This document shows positions 54,972-64,000 of a stretch of DNA of 64,000 nt, piece after piece; the first letter of the stretch is position 1, and every line of letters starts with the position of its first letter. Location: contig NZ_JAIKTS010000001.1 in the NCBI RefSeq assembly GCF_023556335.1, positions 558,001 through 622,000 on the forward strand, written 5' to 3'. The position numbers were made by a program, and so were the translations under genes. Source of the stretch: Stenotrophomonas mori. Its GTDB lineage: Bacteria; Pseudomonadota; Gammaproteobacteria; Xanthomonadales; Xanthomonadaceae. The notes under the pieces were generated by a model. That model was not told the origin of the DNA, did no database searches, and saw nothing but the letters and a program-made list of their open reading frames with translations.

Positions 54972-55837
54972 CCGGCCAGCCGGGCGACAGCGGCGGGCAC
55001 GGTGCGCCGGACGATGCCGGCGTCGACGCCGGGTCCGATCGGCGCCGTTTCATCGCGCCGCCGCGCGGGCAGGTCGATCCGGCGTGTTTCCGGCACCCGC
55101 TATTCGCGGCGTACGCCGAGCAGCGGGCGCTGTTGACGTCGGCAGCATGGCCCGGCATCGATGCGCTCAACGCGGCGTTGCCGCTGCCGGGACGGCGCTT
55201 CGCCGTGCAGGATCGGGCGCTGCTCGCCGATGGCCTGCATTACGAAGCGCGCATCGCCAGGCATGGCCGGATCGCGACGCGCGTTGAGAACTGGCACGAC
55301 CTGTTCAATGCGCTGGTCTGGGCGCGTCATCCAGCGGTCAAGTCGGCGCTCAACGCGCGCCAGTGCCAGCACATCGCCACGATGGGGCCGCAGCGGCGCA
55401 ACCGCGCGCAGCAGGCCCTGACCCAGTTCGACGAGTGCGGGGTGATCGTGCGCATCGCCGACCCGGCGCTGTTGCCGTTATGGGACGGCCACCGGTGGCC
55501 CGAGCTGTTCGCGGCACAGGCGGCGCGCTGGCAGGACGGCGGCATCGCCGTCGCCGCGGTGATCGGGCATGCGCTGATGGAGCAGGCGCTGGTGCCCGGC
55601 CGCCTGCTGGTCGGGCGCTGTGTGGTGGTGCGGGGCGGGGACGACGCGGCCTGCGTGGCGCGCGTCGCCGACGCGATAGCGGGCGGCGGGGTTCTCGAGG
55701 ATCCACTGGAACTGCGGCCGCTGCCATTGGCCGGGATTCCGGGGTGGCATCCGCGGCAGGACGCGGCGTTCTACGGGCAGGCCGGCTATTTCCGCCCGCT
55801 GCGCGCGGGCCGCCGGTATCCGTCGCCATTGCGCTGA
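54968..55837 (+). CDS. DUF3025 family protein
   Basis: A 289-residue soluble protein with the DUF3025 core: [41 protein letters not shown] sequence (actual [18 protein letters not shown] at about 100-117), then [23 protein letters not shown] and [12 protein letters not shown]. The family is common in beta- and gammaproteobacteria and its function is unknown. The start GTG at 54968 overlaps the rimO stop (GTGA), so the two are co-translated; an ATG start is not available nearby. Confidence 0.8.
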   Translation: MTGQPGDSGGHGAPDDAGVDAGSDRRRFIAPPRGQVDPACFRHPLFAAYAEQRALLTSAAWPGIDALNAALPLPGRRFAVQDRALLADGLHYEARIARHGRIATRVENWHDLFNALVWARHPAVKSALNARQCQHIATMGPQRRNRAQQALTQFDECGVIVRIADPALLPLWDGHRWPELFAAQAARWQDGGIAVAAVIGHALMEQALVPGRLLVGRCVVVRGGDDAACVARVADAIAGGGVLEDPLELRPLPLAGIPGWHPRQDAAFYGQAGYFRPLRAGRRYPSPLR

Positions 55838-55874
55838 TGCGCCGGGCATCCGCAGGGCGGTCCTCCCGCGGCGC

Positions 55875-56381
55875 TCAGGCGGGGCCGTAGTCGATGGCGA
55901 CCAGCGCGAAACCGGTGTTGCCGCCAGGCAGTTCCACGGTGAACTCGTCGTCGATGCGCTTCTTCAGCAGGGCGCGCGCCAGTGGCGAATCGATGCTGAT
56001 CCAGCCGGCGGTCGCGTCGGTCTCGTCCGGGCCGACGATGCGGTAGACGTGGGTCCGGCCGGACTGCAGGTTCTCCAGCTCCACCGTCGCGCCGAAGAAC
56101 ACCGCGTCCGGATCGCTTGGGCGGGTGTCCACCACGCGCAGCACCTCCAGGCGCTTGCTCAGGTAGCGCACCCGGCGGTCGATCTCGCCGAGCTGCTTCT
56201 TGCGGTAGGTGTACTCGGCGTTCTCCGAACGGTCGCCCTCCGCCGCGGCGGCGGCCAGTGCACTGACCACCTCGGGGCGGCGCTGGCGCCACAGGTCGTC
56301 CAGTTCGGCCTTCAGGCGCGCATGGCCCTGGGCGGTGATCAGGGCGGTGCTCTTTTCCGCGGGGGGACGCCAGCGCGACAT
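55875..56381 (-). CDS. greB: Transcription elongation factor GreB
   Basis: A 168-residue Gre factor. The N-terminal coiled coil has [25 protein letters not shown] and [34 protein letters not shown], with the acidic DRSENAEY tip that helps RNA polymerase cleave backtracked RNA. The C-terminal FKBP-like domain ends in [27 protein letters not shown] and [14 protein letters not shown] residues favour GreB over GreA. It starts three bases after a HerA-like ATPase gene. Confidence 0.92.
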   Translation of the reverse strand: MSRWRPPAEKSTALITAQGHARLKAELDDLWRQRRPEVVSALAAAAAEGDRSENAEYTYRKKQLGEIDRRVRYLSKRLEVLRVVDTRPSDPDAVFFGATVELENLQSGRTHVYRIVGPDETDATAGWISIDSPLARALLKKRIDDEFTVELPGGNTGFALVAIDYGPA

Positions 56382-56384
56382 GGT

Positions 56385-57947
56385 TCAGCGCTTGCCGCCG
56401 AAGAGGCCGCCGAGGATGCCGCGCACGATCTGGTTGCCGATCTGCCCGCCGTACTTCTTGCCGGTCTTGCCCATCATCGATTCGCCGATGGAACTGCCGA
56501 CGCTGCGCCCGATCGAACCGCCGACATTGCGCGTGGTCTGCTTGGCCACCGATTCGACCATGCCCTGCCGGCGCCCGCTGCCGAACAGGAACTCGCCGAT
56601 CTTCTGGCCGACGCCGCCCTGTCCGGGGCCCTGCGCCGCGGGCGCCTGCGCCTGCTCGGCGGCCTGCTGGGCGCGTGCGGCGAGGATCTCGGCGGCCGAT
56701 TCGCGGTTGATGGCGGTGTCGTAGCGGCTGCCGACCGGGCTGCCGGCGCGCACCTGCATGCGTTCGGATTCGCTGATGGCCCCCATGCGGCAACGCGGCG
56801 GCGCCACCAGCGTCTTCTGCACGGGCGCGGGGATGCCCTTGTCCAGCAGCGTGGAGACCAGCGCCTCCCCGGTGCCCAGCTGCGACAGCGTGGCGACCAC
56901 GTCCAGCTTCGGGTTGGGGACGAAGGTTTCCGCGGCGGTCTTCACCGCCTTCTGGTCGCGCGGGGTGAAGGCGCGCAGCGCATGCTGCACCCGGTTGCCG
57001 AGCTGGCCGAGGATATTGGCCGGCACGTCGTCGGGGAACTGCGAGCAGAAGTACACACCCACGCCCTTGGAGCGGATCAGCCGTACCACCTGCTCGATGC
57101 GCTGTACCAGCGCGGCCGGGGCGTCGTTGAACAGCAGGTGGGCCTCGTCGAAGATGAACACCAGCTTCGGTTTTTCCAGGTCGCCCACTTCCGGCAGCTT
57201 CTCGAACAGCTCCGACAGCAGCCACAGCAGGAAGGTCGAGTACAGCCGCGGCTTGAGGATCAGCTGGGCGGCGGCGAGGATGCCGATCACGCCGCGGCCG
57301 TCGTGGTTGACGCGCATGATGTCGGCCAGCTCCAGCGCCGGCTCGCCGAAGAAGTTCTCGCCGCCGTCCTGCGACAACCGCAGCAGCGCCCGCTGGATGG
57401 CGGCGATGCTCGGCGCGCTGACCAGGCCGTATTCGGTGGAGACGTTCTTGCGCTCGGCAGCCACCAGGGTGAGCAGGGCGCGCAGGTCGTCCAGGTCGAG
57501 CAGCAGCAGGCCGCGGTCGTCGGCGAGCTTGAACACGATGTCGAGCACCCCGGACTGGGTGGCGTTGAGTTCGAGGATGCGCGCCAGCAGGGTCGGGCCC
57601 ATCTCGCTGACGGTGGTGCGCACCGGGTGGCCGAGCTGGCCGTACAGGTCCCAGAAGACGGTGGGGCTGGCCTGTGCGGTGTAGCCGTCGACGCCGATCT
57701 CGGCGGCGCGCGCGGCCAGTTTCCCGTCGATCTCGCCGGGTACCGCCAGGCCGGCGACGTCGCCCTTCACGTCGGCCATGAACACCGGCACGCCCCGCCG
57801 CGAGAAGCCCTCGGCCAGGGTCATCAGCGTCACCGTCTTGCCGGTGCCGGTGGCGCCGGCCACCAGGCCGTGGCGGTTGCCGAAACGGGGAAGCAGCGAC
57901 ACGGCGATGTCGTCGGTCACGCCTTTGCCGATCAGGATGGGTTCCAT
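56385..57947 (-). CDS. HerA-like DNA-translocase ATPase (DUF853, YjgR)
   Basis: A 520-residue DUF853 protein. The Walker A is GATGTGKT (31-38), Walker B lies in KLVFIFDEAHLLFNDAP, and a FADVKGDVAGLAVPG stretch follows the first strand, all typical of E. coli YjgR. The C-terminal part has Gln/Ala-rich and Gly-rich repeats (GGSIGRSVGSSIGESMMGKTGKKYGGQIG). The family resembles HerA/FtsK translocases; its cellular role is not established. It is followed by greB after three bases, so they form one transcript. Confidence 0.88.
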   Translation of the reverse strand: MEPILIGKGVTDDIAVSLLPRFGNRHGLVAGATGTGKTVTLMTLAEGFSRRGVPVFMADVKGDVAGLAVPGEIDGKLAARAAEIGVDGYTAQASPTVFWDLYGQLGHPVRTTVSEMGPTLLARILELNATQSGVLDIVFKLADDRGLLLLDLDDLRALLTLVAAERKNVSTEYGLVSAPSIAAIQRALLRLSQDGGENFFGEPALELADIMRVNHDGRGVIGILAAAQLILKPRLYSTFLLWLLSELFEKLPEVGDLEKPKLVFIFDEAHLLFNDAPAALVQRIEQVVRLIRSKGVGVYFCSQFPDDVPANILGQLGNRVQHALRAFTPRDQKAVKTAAETFVPNPKLDVVATLSQLGTGEALVSTLLDKGIPAPVQKTLVAPPRCRMGAISESERMQVRAGSPVGSRYDTAINRESAAEILAARAQQAAEQAQAPAAQGPGQGGVGQKIGEFLFGSGRRQGMVESVAKQTTRNVGGSIGRSVGSSIGESMMGKTGKKYGGQIGNQIVRGILGGLFGGKR

Positions 57948-58068
57948 GGGAAGCTCTCGGTGGGCATGGAGGGGATTCTAACGGCCGACTGTATCGTCTC
58001 TGTGCGCCGGTTGCCGCTGGACGACCGCCGCGGCTACTCTGCCTGCCTTTCCGTCCCTGCCGTCGCCG

Positions 58069-59616
58069 ATGCCCGTCTCCATTACGATCTTCCGCCGCTG
58101 CTCCCTGCTGCTCGCCGTGCTGCTGCTCGCGGCGGCGCCCACCGCCCACGCGCAGCGCGTATCGGCCCGCGACAAGGCCCGGGTCGAGGCGATCGAACAG
58201 CGCATGGCCGCGGCGGAAAAGCGCTATGCCGACGCCCTGCTGCTGGTGGCCAACGCCGATCCCAAGGGAACCACGGAAGGCGATGCGGCGCTGGAGGACA
58301 TGGAGGATGTGATCGACGCCTGCATCGGCCAGAAGGGCTGCCAGGTCGGCACCCTGCTGGCCACCTACAAGCGCCTGCTGAAGCACCAGAGCGACGAACG
58401 CGCCGATGGGGCGGACGAGCTGGCCGGGGACCGCCTGGAGGCCGATCCGGACCATGCCGGCCCATTGCGCGCGGACGTGCCCGAGGCCGCGCGTGCGGCG
58501 GCCCTGCTCAACGACCACCGGCACGCCTTCGACGAGATGGTCGAGTACAACCCGGCGATCCAGGCGGGCATCCGCCGCTGGCTCACCGACATGCGCCCGG
58601 CGCTGCTGACCAGCTACGAGAACTACATGAACCTGCGGCCGGTGATGTGGCCGGAGTGGGAGAAGCGCGGCCTGCCCGAGGCCCTGCTGTTCGGCATCAT
58701 GGCCAAGGAGTCCAACGGCCGCGTGCATGCGTCCTCGCGCGCGGGCGCGGCCGGGCTGATGCAGTTCATGCCGGCCACCGGCCGCCGTTTCGGGCTGGGC
58801 CCGGACGGCACCGGGTTCGATACCCGCTTCGATGCGCGCAGCGCCGCCGAGGCCAGTGCGTCCTACATGATCGAGCGCATGGGCCAGCTCAACCGCAACA
58901 TCGAGCTGGCCCTGGCCGCCTACAACGGCGGCGAGGGCCGCGCGCAGCGGGTGTACAACCAGAGCGGCGGCCAGGGGTTCTGGACCGAGTCGGTCTACAG
59001 CCAGTTCCCCGGCGAGACCAAGGACTACGTGCCGATGGTGATCGCCGCGGCCTGGATCTTCCTGCACCCGCAGCAGTACGGCGTGGAGTTCCCGAAGGTC
59101 AACGCGCAGCCGGCGACGATCCGCCTGGCCAAGTCCACCACGATCTACGAGCTGACCATCTGCCTGGGCAGCACCGGCACCCGTGACGGCTACATGCGGG
59201 TGCTGCGCAACCTCAATCCGCGCTACGAGGCCGATGGCTGGATTCCGGCCGGCACCCCGATCAACGCCACCACCCGCATCGCCACGCTGTACAACCGGCA
59301 ATGCGTCAGCGGGCCGCGCGCCGACCTGGCGCGCGCGGTGATCACCGCGGACCTGAACGCGGCCATCAAGCGGCCGCAGGCGGCGGCCTACAACGGCAAT
59401 GTCGCGGTCGGCGACGTGCAGTCGATGGCCGCCGCGGCGGCGGCGCCACGGCCGGCCACCCGCAGCTATACCGTCGCGAAGGGCGACACCCTGGGCCGCA
59501 TCGCCAGCCGCTTCCAGTGCCAGGTACCGACGCTGGCGCGGGCCAACGGCCTGCGGGCGCCGGCCTATGCGATCCGGCCGGGGCAGTCGCTGAAGCTGGA
59601 GGGCTGCGGCCGCTGA
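58069..59616 (+). CDS. mltD: Membrane-bound lytic transglycosylase D-type with LysM
   Basis: A 515-residue protein with a signal peptide (about 1-28, AHA). A helical region with a CIGQKGC pair (about 85-90) precedes the lytic-transglycosylase (goose-lysozyme-like) domain: catalytic Glu214 in GIMAKESNGRVHASSRAGAAGLMQFMPATGRRF, then LALAAYNGGEGRAQRV. A C-terminal LysM domain (about 465-512, SYTVAKGDTLGRIASRFQCQVPTLARANGL) binds glycan. It cleaves peptidoglycan to 1,6-anhydro products. It differs from MltD of E. coli in lacking a lipobox. Confidence 0.9.
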   Translation: MPVSITIFRRCSLLLAVLLLAAAPTAHAQRVSARDKARVEAIEQRMAAAEKRYADALLLVANADPKGTTEGDAALEDMEDVIDACIGQKGCQVGTLLATYKRLLKHQSDERADGADELAGDRLEADPDHAGPLRADVPEAARAAALLNDHRHAFDEMVEYNPAIQAGIRRWLTDMRPALLTSYENYMNLRPVMWPEWEKRGLPEALLFGIMAKESNGRVHASSRAGAAGLMQFMPATGRRFGLGPDGTGFDTRFDARSAAEASASYMIERMGQLNRNIELALAAYNGGEGRAQRVYNQSGGQGFWTESVYSQFPGETKDYVPMVIAAAWIFLHPQQYGVEFPKVNAQPATIRLAKSTTIYELTICLGSTGTRDGYMRVLRNLNPRYEADGWIPAGTPINATTRIATLYNRQCVSGPRADLARAVITADLNAAIKRPQAAAYNGNVAVGDVQSMAAAAAAPRPATRSYTVAKGDTLGRIASRFQCQVPTLARANGLRAPAYAIRPGQSLKLEGCGR

Positions 59617-59755
59617 GGCCGATGGCGCGCCGTGCCAGGAAACGCGGTGCGGGCAGCGGCGGCGCCTGAACGTGGCGCTGCGCCGCCGTGCCGCCGGTTT
59701 CGCGGGCGCATGCTTATGCGTTACAACAGGGGTCCGTTACCGCAGGCGTCCCCCC

Positions 59756-60253
59756 ATGCCCAGTAGTCCCGACGATCAGGAATTGGAGCGGCTGGCCGGC
59801 CGTGTCGGCGAACGCCTGCGGCAGGCCCATGACCGCGTGGTCACGGCCGAAAGCTGCACCGGAGGCTGGATCGCCAAGGCGATGACCGGCGTTGCCGGGT
59901 CCTCCGACTGGTTCGACAGCGGCATGGTGGCCTACAGCTACGAGGCCAAGCAGCGGCTGCTCGGCGTGCGCCCGCAGACCCTGGAAAGCGAGGGGGCGGT
60001 CAGCCGTGAGGCGGTGATCGAGATGGTGTCCGGCGCGCTGGTGAATTCCGGCGCCAGCGTGGCGGTGGCGGTCACCGGCATCGCCGGGCCCGGCGGCGGC
60101 AGCGCCGACAAGCCGGTCGGTACCGTGTGGATCGGCTGGAAGCGGCGCGGTGGCTATACCCGTGCCGAGCTGTTCCAGTTCCAGGGCGACCGCGACGCCG
60201 TGCGCCGGCAGACCGTGGCCCGTGCGCTGGAAGGGCTGGAGGCGCTGGAGTGA
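59756..60253 (+). CDS. pncC: Nicotinamide-nucleotide amidase (CinA C-terminal domain)
   Basis: A 165-residue stand-alone CinA C-terminal domain (PncC), which converts NMN to nicotinate mononucleotide. The motifs VVTAESCTGGWIAKAMTGVAGSSDWFDSGMVAYSYEAKQRLLGV and VAVTGIAGPGGGSADKPVGTVWIGW are present. The ATG at 59756 has the usual N-terminus; the open frame upstream is not conserved. In xanthomonads pncC commonly precedes lexA-recA, here with an ABC1-kinase gene between. Confidence 0.93.
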   Translation: MPSSPDDQELERLAGRVGERLRQAHDRVVTAESCTGGWIAKAMTGVAGSSDWFDSGMVAYSYEAKQRLLGVRPQTLESEGAVSREAVIEMVSGALVNSGASVAVAVTGIAGPGGGSADKPVGTVWIGWKRRGGYTRAELFQFQGDRDAVRRQTVARALEGLEALE

Positions 60254-60290
60254 GGCCATGGCGACGCGCGACCGGCGGAGGCAGGGGCTG

Positions 60291-61970
60291 ATGTGGGAGG
60301 CGCTGGCCACTGTCCGCGACCTTGGGCGGCTGCAGGAGATCGCCGCGGTCCTGATCCGCTACGGCTTCGGCGACATCGTGCGCCGGGTCGGCCTGGCCGA
60401 CGTGCTGCAACGGGCCGGGCGGCTGCTGCACTGGAACGATGCCGGGCAGATGCTGCAGATGTCCGCGCCGGTGCGGGTGCGGCGCGCGATGGAGGAGCTC
60501 GGGCCGACCTTCGTCAAGCTGGGGCAGGTGCTGGCGACCCGTGTGGACCTGTTCGCTCCGGAGTGGATCGCCGAGTTCAGCGAGCTGCAGAACGCGGTGC
60601 CGGCCTTGCCGTACGAACAGATCCGCGACCAGCTGGAGGCCGACCTGGGCCAGACGCCGGAAACGGCGTTCGCACGGCTGGATGAGCGGCCGTTGGCGGC
60701 GGCGTCGCTGGCGCAGGCGCATCGGGCCTGGCTGCACGACGGCACCCCGGTGATATTGAAGGTCCGCCGGCCGGGCATCCGCGATGTGGTGGAGGCCGAC
60801 CTGAGGCTGCTGGCGCGGCTGGCCGAGATCATCGAGGCGCGGCTGCCGGACCTGCGCCGCTACCGGCCTTCGGAGGTGGTGCAGCAGTTCACCCAGTCGC
60901 TGCGCCGGGAACTGGACTTCGCCGCCGAGTGCCGCAATGCCGAGCGCATCGCCGCCAACTTCGCCGGCCATCCGGATGTGCTTATCCCGCGGGTGCACTG
61001 GCAGTGGACCTGCGAGAGCCTGAACGTCCAGGATTTCGTGGATGGCATTCCTGGCCGCGACCTGGCCGCGGTGGATGCAGCCGGGCTGGACCGGGTGGCG
61101 CTGGCGCACACCGGTGCCGGGATCGTGTTGAAGATGGCACTGGACGACGGCTGCTTCCACGCCGATCCGCACCCGGGCAACATCTTCTACCTGCGCGACG
61201 GCCGCATCGGCATCATCGACTTCGGGATGGTCGGGCACCTGTCCGAACAGCGCCGCTTCCAGGTGGCGCGGCTGCTGCACGGGCTGGTGGCGCAGGAACC
61301 GGAGGCGGTGGCCGACGTCCTGCTGGAGTGGGCCGGCGGGGTGGAGATCGACGAGGCCCGGCTGCAGCAGGACCTGGGCAATTTCGTCGACCAGTACCGC
61401 GGAGTCCCGCTCAAGGACCTGCGCGTGGGCCTGATGCTGGGCGACGTGACCGCGCTGCTGCGGCAGTACGGCCTGACCTTGCCGGCCGACCTGGCGTTGA
61501 TGATCAAGGCCTTCCTGACCCTGGAAGGCATGGGCCGGCAACTCGACCCGGACTTCGACATGGCCGGTGCCGCGCGCCCGTACCTGGAGCGGATCATGCG
61601 CCGGCGCTACGCCCCGCGCGCGGTGCTGCGGCGCAGCCGGCGCAGCCTGCTGGGGGCGCTGGACCTGGCGGGCGACCTGCCGCGCGACCTGCGCCGGCTG
61701 CTGCTGGCCGCCCGGCGCGGGCGCATGCGGTTGATGGTCGACACGCCGGCGCTGAAGGGGTTCGGCGACCAGGTCAACCGCGCCGCGAACCGCCTCACCA
61801 TGGGGATCGTGACGGCCGCGCTGATCATCGGTTCCTCGATCGTGATGAACAGCATCGGCAGCGGTGCGCATCGCGGCCTGCTGGTGCTGGGGGTCGCCGG
61901 GTTCCTGGGCGCGGGACTGTGCGGGGTCTGGATCCTGTTCTCCATCTGGCGCAGCAACCGCCAGCGGTGA
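60291..61970 (+). CDS. ABC1/UbiB-family protein kinase-like ATPase
   Basis: A 559-residue UbiB-like protein. The KxGQ motif (GPTFVKLGQVLATR, about 71-84), the Ala-rich nucleotide loop (LAAASLAQAHRAWL), the ion-pair Lys in VILKVRRPG, HADPHPGN (about 290) and DFGMVG (about 310) are all present, with two transmembrane helices at the C-terminus (about 505-555). UbiB proteins help coenzyme Q synthesis or lipid handling, but which role applies here is not clear. GGAGG at 60277-60281 favours the ATG at 60291; an ATG at 60258 just after pncC is the alternative. Confidence 0.87.
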   Translation: MWEALATVRDLGRLQEIAAVLIRYGFGDIVRRVGLADVLQRAGRLLHWNDAGQMLQMSAPVRVRRAMEELGPTFVKLGQVLATRVDLFAPEWIAEFSELQNAVPALPYEQIRDQLEADLGQTPETAFARLDERPLAAASLAQAHRAWLHDGTPVILKVRRPGIRDVVEADLRLLARLAEIIEARLPDLRRYRPSEVVQQFTQSLRRELDFAAECRNAERIAANFAGHPDVLIPRVHWQWTCESLNVQDFVDGIPGRDLAAVDAAGLDRVALAHTGAGIVLKMALDDGCFHADPHPGNIFYLRDGRIGIIDFGMVGHLSEQRRFQVARLLHGLVAQEPEAVADVLLEWAGGVEIDEARLQQDLGNFVDQYRGVPLKDLRVGLMLGDVTALLRQYGLTLPADLALMIKAFLTLEGMGRQLDPDFDMAGAARPYLERIMRRRYAPRAVLRRSRRSLLGALDLAGDLPRDLRRLLLAARRGRMRLMVDTPALKGFGDQVNRAANRLTMGIVTAALIIGSSIVMNSIGSGAHRGLLVLGVAGFLGAGLCGVWILFSIWRSNRQR

Positions 61971-62140
61971 GGGCCCGCCGGGGACGGGCGATGCGTCCGG
62001 ACCGGCAACAGCGAATGGAGGGCCGACTGCCGGCGGCGATGCACGGGGTCGGTGTTGCCGGCTCCGGCGCGGGTGGAGAACCTGGGCCGTGGCGGCCGCG
62101 GGAGTGGACCGCCGGTGGAGATCGCTTGCACTCGCCCATG

Positions 62141-62159
62141 TTAGTAGCAATACTACTAA
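62141..62159. promoter_or_regulatory. LexA (SOS) box of lexA
   Basis: TTAGTAGCAATACTACTAA is a 19-bp palindrome that matches the xanthomonad LexA site TTAG-N6-TACTA (62141-62155). It ends two bases before the lexA ATG, so LexA binding would block its own transcription or translation start. The site differs from the E. coli CTGT-N8-ACAG box and supports the family assignment. Confidence 0.92.
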
Positions 62160-62161
62160 CC

Positions 62162-62800
62162 ATGGACCTGACCGATACCCAGCAAGCCATCCTCGAGCTG
62201 ATCGCCGAGCGCATCGAGAGCGAGGGCGTGCCGCCTTCACAGACCGAGATCGCCCGGGCCTTCGGCTTCAAGGGCGTGCGCTCGGCGCAGTACCACCTGG
62301 ATGCGCTCGAGGCGGCCGGCGCCATCGAGCGGGTGCCCGGGCGCGCCCGCGGCATCCGCCTGCTGCGTCCTGCCGGCGACGCCGTGGACATCGGGGCGGT
62401 GCCGCACGACGCGCAGGTGCTGCGCCTGCCGGTGCTGGGGCGCGTGGCCGCCGGGCTGCCCATCGGCGCGGACATCGGTTCGGACGATTACGTGGTGCTG
62501 GACAAGGTGTTCTTCTCCCCGGCGCCGGACTACCTGCTGAAGGTGCAGGGCGATTCGATGATCGACGAGGGCATCTTCGATGGCGACCTCATCGGCGTGC
62601 ACCGTACCCGTGACGCGCGGTCCGGGCAGATCGTGGTCGCGCGCATCGATGACGAGATCACGGTCAAGCTGCTCAAGCTCGGCAAGGAGCGCATCCGGCT
62701 GCTGCCGAGGAATCCGGACTACGCCCCCATCGAGGTGCTCCCGGACCAGGACTTCGCCATCGAAGGGCTGTACTGCGGCCTGCTGAGGCCGAACCGGTGA
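62162..62800 (+). CDS. lexA: LexA repressor
   Basis: A 212-residue SOS repressor. The N-terminal winged helix is MDLTDTQQAILELIAERIESEGVPPSQTEIARAFGFKGVRSAQYHL-like (recognition helix about 28-47). The self-cleavage site is Ala97-Gly98 in GRVAAGLPIG. The catalytic Ser132 (GDSMIDEG) and Lys169 (ITVKLL) are intact. RecA filaments, encoded just downstream, stimulate cleavage after DNA damage. Its own SOS box lies at 62141-62159. Confidence 0.97.
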   Translation: MDLTDTQQAILELIAERIESEGVPPSQTEIARAFGFKGVRSAQYHLDALEAAGAIERVPGRARGIRLLRPAGDAVDIGAVPHDAQVLRLPVLGRVAAGLPIGADIGSDDYVVLDKVFFSPAPDYLLKVQGDSMIDEGIFDGDLIGVHRTRDARSGQIVVARIDDEITVKLLKLGKERIRLLPRNPDYAPIEVLPDQDFAIEGLYCGLLRPNR

Positions 62801-62880
62801 GGCCGGTTTTCCCCAGCCTCCCCATATGGTTTTTCCTACCGGAACAGGCTGACTGCGCTGCTGCCGGTATCCTTGCCACC

Positions 62881-62893
62881 CCAGATAATCTGG
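62881..62893. promoter_or_regulatory. Perfect 13-bp palindrome upstream of recA
   Basis: CCAGAT-A-ATCTGG is a perfect inverted repeat 93 bases before the recA ATG. It is not a LexA box of the type found at lexA. It may be an operator or part of a promoter; no binding protein can be named. Confidence 0.3.
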
Positions 62894-62985
62894 CCGTCCC
62901 GCGGGCAGTCTCAGCCTGTGCGATACGGCACCGTTAAAGTGGACCCATGACGAAATCTACGACACCAACGACGAGGAAGCCCCCG

Positions 62986-64000
<1,015 letters not shown>

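Noticed and set aside
55786..59301. A 1171-codon minus-strand frame over mltD, the HerA-like ATPase and greB
   Set aside because: It is in a different frame from the true minus-strand genes and antisense to mltD; no family features.
62947..62985. An earlier in-frame ATG for recA
   Set aside because: It would add 13 Thr-rich residues not found in RecA, and the ATG at 62986 has a better ribosome site.

Overview
The window is about 64 kb of high-GC gammaproteobacterial chromosome, most likely from the Xanthomonadaceae/Lysobacteraceae (the Stenotrophomonas, Pseudoxanthomonas, Luteimonas, Lysobacter group). The evidence is a LexA box of the xanthomonad type (TTAG-N6-TACTA) in front of lexA, a perfect CRP/Clp-type palindrome in front of an adhesin gene, GTAG-headed REP palindromes, and conserved xanthomonad gene order (leuS-lptE-holA-nadD-rsfS-rlmH; maf-rng-yhdP-tldD; pncC-ABC1-lexA-recA). 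The genus cannot be fixed from the sequence alone. No insertion sequence, prophage, integrase or CRISPR array was seen.

Region 1 (1-7.2 kb) is a surface-attachment block. The start of a Tad/Flp pilus operon on the minus strand (Flp pilin, CpaA prepilin peptidase, TadE-like pseudopilin) faces an AraC-type regulator, a 1169-residue trimeric autotransporter adhesin and a lipoprotein that joins a BamE-like domain to an OmpA peptidoglycan-binding domain. The regulator-adhesin spacer holds a perfect TGTGA-N6-TCACA site followed by four direct repeats phased at exactly 21 bp. The pilin-regulator spacer holds repeated copies of GTCCATGTCC.

Region 2 (7.2-29.3 kb) is mostly housekeeping: a secreted amidohydrolase, the leuS to rlmH cluster, tRNA-Asn with its terminator, a TonB protein, a SIMPL-domain protein, maf-rng-yhdP-tldD, then darP and pmbA. 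A Tat-signal HExxH protein lies between tldD and darP/pmbA.

Region 3 (29.3-45.7 kb) is bounded by two tandem REP-type arrays. It holds xseB-ispA, tilS, an alkaline phosphatase overlapping a WG-repeat protein by four bases, a dicarboxylate/amino-acid symporter, an active/inactive M16 peptidase pair, two NlpC/P60 hydrolases, a SlyD-type isomerase, a DUF418 membrane protein, glutathione reductase (with a possible coupled leader ORF), an alkyltransferase-like protein and a rhomboid protease.

Region 4 (45.7-64 kb) has two tandem M13 peptidases, one of which has lost a zinc ligand; the remnant of a probable TonB-dependent receptor that still has its terminator; apbC, dcd, a 55-residue membrane protein, a HIT protein with a dienelactone hydrolase, rimO with a DUF3025 gene, greB with a HerA-like ATPase, an MltD-type transglycosylase, pncC, an ABC1/UbiB kinase, lexA under its own SOS box, and recA cut by the window end.
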